DNA from: Verrucomicrobiota bacterium
GTDB lineage: Bacteria > Verrucomicrobiota > Verrucomicrobiia > Limisphaerales > AV2
Length of the DNA: 7,846 nucleotides
Direction of reading: 5' to 3'
NCBI GenBank assembly: GCA_003219345.1
Contig: QHOP01000259.1
Location: 1-7,846 of the forward strand
Positions 6,278 to 7,846 of this stretch are shown here, piece after piece (the stretch's first letter is position 1; each line of letters begins with the position of its first letter). Below the pieces are notes generated by a model. It had not been told where the DNA came from. It did no database searches and was given only the letters and a program-made list of their open reading frames with translations. The translations under genes and the position numbers were made by a program.

Positions 6278-6327
6278 TAAAATGGCCGTTGAAAAAAGCC
6301 CCACCCGCTGCCTAAAGTAGTCCAACG

Positions 6328-7212
6328 ATGTTGGCTGATCGTCATTACATGCGGGACACATACAACCCGGCGCGTTACACGCCGATACTTATCGGCGTGC
6401 TGATCGGTGCCTTCGTGATCCAAAGCATCTTTTTCTTTTACACCGGATTCAACAGTTATCGGTTCTTCGGCTTGACAGTTTCCGGCTTGCATCAAGGCCG
6501 GATCTGGCAGTTGCTGACGTTCCAGTTCATGCATTCCTGTCCCTGGCCATGGCACGTGCTGTTGAACTGTTTGGCGTTGTATTTCTTTGGACGCAGCGTC
6601 GAGGAAACCCTCGGTTCCAGGCGTTTCCTTACGCTTTATCTTTTATCCGGCATTGTTGGAGGGTTGCTGCAGGTCATCAGCGTTCTGTTTCTGCCGGGGC
6701 ATCCGGACATTCCCGTGGTGGGCGCCTCCGCCGGTGTTTGCGGGATACTCGCGATTTTTTGTTCATTGTATCCGATGCGAGAAGTGACGACGTGGATATA
6801 CTTCTTCCCGGTCAATATTCGAGCAAAGTATCTGCTTTGGTTCGTGGGAGGATTGTCCCTGTTCGGGACGGTGGTGCCGTTTGACAACGTGGCCCACAGC
6901 GCGCACCTGGGCGGGGTTTTGCTCGGCATGTCTTATGTTCGATGGTTTCACGACTCCGACCGCTGGGTCGGTCTTTGGTCCCGGTTGCGAAACTCACGCG
7001 ACTCGCAGACGCCTGCCAAAGTGCGCGCTCCGGGGCGGTCGTTCCTGAGGAGAGGGGAGAATGTCTCGTCTGAAATGACCGCTGGCCCCGATTTTATCAG
7101 CAAGGAAGTCGATCCGATCCTCGACAAAATCTCCGCGCATGGCATCCAAAGCCTGACCGAGCGCGAGCGCAGAATCCTCGAAGCCGCCCGCGCGAAGATG
7201 TCGAAGCGCTGA
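6328..7212 (+). CDS. Rhomboid-family intramembrane serine protease with C-terminal helical tail
   Basis: A 294-residue protein. Residues 18-206 form a six-span rhomboid core. The family marks are all present: H76 to N80 (W-H-V-L-L-N) for the oxyanion side, the catalytic serine S134 in G-A-S-A-G (132-136), and the partner histidine, most likely H193 in A-H-L-G-G-V-L-L-G. The enzyme should cleave membrane proteins within or beside their membrane spans; the substrate is unknown. After a basic linker (207-245) comes a C-terminal segment, D-P-I-L-D-K-I (262-268) and S-L-T-E-R-E-R-R-I-L-E (275-285), predicted to be two helices. This matches the tail seen on many bacteroidete and verrucomicrobial rhomboids (DUF6576-like). 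The start at 6328 is the first ATG; a second at 6349 is possible, and neither has a clear ribosome-binding site. Confidence 0.94.
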   Translation: MLADRHYMRDTYNPARYTPILIGVLIGAFVIQSIFFFYTGFNSYRFFGLTVSGLHQGRIWQLLTFQFMHSCPWPWHVLLNCLALYFFGRSVEETLGSRRFLTLYLLSGIVGGLLQVISVLFLPGHPDIPVVGASAGVCGILAIFCSLYPMREVTTWIYFFPVNIRAKYLLWFVGGLSLFGTVVPFDNVAHSAHLGGVLLGMSYVRWFHDSDRWVGLWSRLRNSRDSQTPAKVRAPGRSFLRRGENVSSEMTAGPDFISKEVDPILDKISAHGIQSLTERERRILEAARAKMSKR

Positions 7213-7297
7213 TCTCTGATGCTGGCCGCCGACGTGAGTCCCCATGAAGCGATTTCACACCAAAGGGCGTGAAAATTCCGGAACTGTGCGTGCTTCC

Positions 7298-7329
7298 CCC
7301 TCTCCTGGGGGAGAGGGCCGGGGTGAGGG
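7298..7329. repeat. CCCTCTCC/GGAGAGGG palindromic intergenic repeat
   Basis: CCCTCTCC (7298-7305) and GGAGAGGG (7310-7317) form a perfect 8-bp stem with a four-base loop, followed by CCGGGGTGAGGG. This exact style of element is a familiar dispersed repeat in intergenic DNA of many high-GC bacteria, including proteobacteria, planctomycetes and verrucomicrobia, and often produces false open frames rich in P-S-P. No T run follows, so termination is not implied. Confidence 0.8.
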
Positions 7330-7415
7330 CGAGCGTTTCCTCCAATCCCATTTTCGGAGTAGGAGGCGGATGGCAGGGTCGTTGGAGGATGTGCTCCGCC
7401 TCGTCACCTCGGCGG

Positions 7416-7447
7416 CTGCACTCCGCACTCGACTCTCGACTCCCGAC
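7416..7447. repeat. Short CTCGACT/CTCCGCACT quasi-tandem repeat
   Basis: Near copies of an ACTC-C/G-G-C/A-C unit follow each other about every 8-9 bases (GCACTCCG, GCACTCGA, ACTCTCGA, ACTCCCGA). The array ends 16 bases before the purB ATG and occupies the place where a leader and ribosome-binding site would be expected. Confidence 0.45.
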
Positions 7448-7463
7448 ATCCTACCTTCGGGCC

Positions 7464-7846
7464 ATGATTCAGAGGTATTCGCGTCCGGCCATGCGCGCCA
7501 TCTGGACCGACGAAAACAAGCTCCGGATCTGGTTGCAGATCGAACTCCTCGTCACCGAGGCGCTCGTCAATGAAGGCATCGTGCCCCAGGCCGACTTCGA
7601 GCGGATCAAATCCGGCGCGGACTACTTTCACAGCCATCCAACGGAGTTGGTCGAACGCCAGAAGGAACTCGAAAAGACCCTCAACCATGACGTCGTCGGC
7701 TTCACCACTGCCGTCACCGAGAGGATCAACCACCCGGCGAGCCGATGGCTCCACTTCGGCCTCACCAGCAGCGACATCGTCGATACCGCCTTCGCCGTGC
7801 AGATGGTCCAGAGCGCGGACCTCCTCATCCCCGAGGTGAAGGAACT
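7464..7846 (+). CDS. purB: Adenylosuccinate lyase, N-terminal part (cut by right edge)
   Basis: The frame from the ATG at 7464 is open to the window end (127 full codons). It matches the N-terminus of adenylosuccinate lyase, a cytoplasmic homotetramer that removes fumarate from SAICAR and from adenylosuccinate in purine and AMP synthesis. Visible landmarks are M-I-Q-R-Y-S-R-P-A-M at the start, W-T-D-E-N-K (residues 14-19), the helix with E-L-L-V-T-E-A, N-H-D-V-V-G-F (74-80), and H-F-G-L-T-S-S-D-I-V-D-T (96-107), which includes conserved active-site histidine and T-S-S-D residues. About 430 residues are usual, so roughly two thirds lies beyond the edge. The short start at 7464 fits the family N-terminus exactly, although no ribosome-binding site precedes it. 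It is separated from the rhomboid gene by a repeat-filled gap and is probably transcribed on its own. Confidence 0.96.
   Translation, partial: MIQRYSRPAMRAIWTDENKLRIWLQIELLVTEALVNEGIVPQADFERIKSGADYFHSHPTELVERQKELEKTLNHDVVGFTTAVTERINHPASRWLHFGLTSSDIVDTAFAVQMVQSADLLIPEVKE

Larger units (their letters stand above)
7213..7463. other. 251-base gene-free gap before purB, filled with short repeats
   Basis: No credible gene is seen. The gap holds a CCCTCTCC hairpin repeat (7298-7329), an 8-bp inverted repeat, GAGGCGGA (7363-7370) with TCCGCCTC (7395-7402) around a 24-base loop, and a CTCGACT-type array (7416-7447) just before the purB start. No clear promoter or ribosome-binding site for purB can be picked out. 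Confidence 0.5.

Noticed and set aside
6148..6555. 135-codon minus-strand frame containing V-V-G-C-W-L
   Set aside because: The middle is the GGTTGTT repeat read as protein, and the rest is antisense to the rhomboid gene.
7404..7754. 116-codon minus-strand frame
   Set aside because: It is antisense to purB, whose family match is unambiguous.
1..7846. CRISPR array, tRNA, rRNA, transposase or toxin-antitoxin genes
   Set aside because: No regularly spaced repeats, no tRNA-like cloverleaf and no matching protein motifs were seen on either strand.

Overview
This window is a high-GC bacterial chromosome segment with nine protein-coding genes, two of them cut by the window edges. It has no RNA genes, CRISPR array, transposase or phage gene. 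The gene set and the style of the gaps fit a soil or freshwater bacterium of the Verrucomicrobiota/Planctomycetota group, most likely a Pedosphaera/Limisphaera-like verrucomicrobium. The supporting signs are a four-helix-bundle (23S intervening-sequence-type) protein, a rhomboid with a C-terminal helical tail, secreted proteins of unassigned function, few Shine-Dalgarno sites, and gaps filled with several kinds of degenerate short repeat. The placement is an inference, because no rRNA or other marker is present apart from the first 127 codons of purB.

Left block (1-1902, minus strand): a secreted protein with a probable LolA-like fold (1102-1902) is followed by a SIS-domain phosphosugar-binding protein (199-990) and a four-helix-bundle protein that runs off the left edge (1-181). 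The SIS stop and the four-helix start lie in two adjacent copies of one 20-base motif, 21 bases apart.

Middle block (2022-3227): two small plus-strand genes, a CPXCG cysteine-rich putative metal-binding protein and a TMEM14-family membrane protein, face a minus-strand lipoprotein of unknown function. The 3228-3473 gap between the lipoprotein and the next gene carries no gene but has two hairpin-forming sequences.

Right block (3474-7846, plus strand): three peptidases of different classes follow one another. They are a membrane-anchored C39 cysteine peptidase, an M3-family zinc oligoendopeptidase and a rhomboid serine protease. The start of purB (adenylosuccinate lyase) follows. The gaps of 128, 155 and 251 bases, some repeat-filled, argue against a tight operon, so a shared protein-processing or peptide-turnover role is only a hypothesis. 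The most distinctive item is the C39 protein: it has no ABC-transporter part, keeps all expected active-site residues, and its charge pattern suggests that the peptidase domain faces the periplasm.

Most of the window is ordinary accessory or housekeeping chromosome. I see no clear new multi-gene system. The points worth checking are the stand-alone C39 peptidase, the peptidase row, the duplicated stop/start motif and the variety of intergenic repeats.
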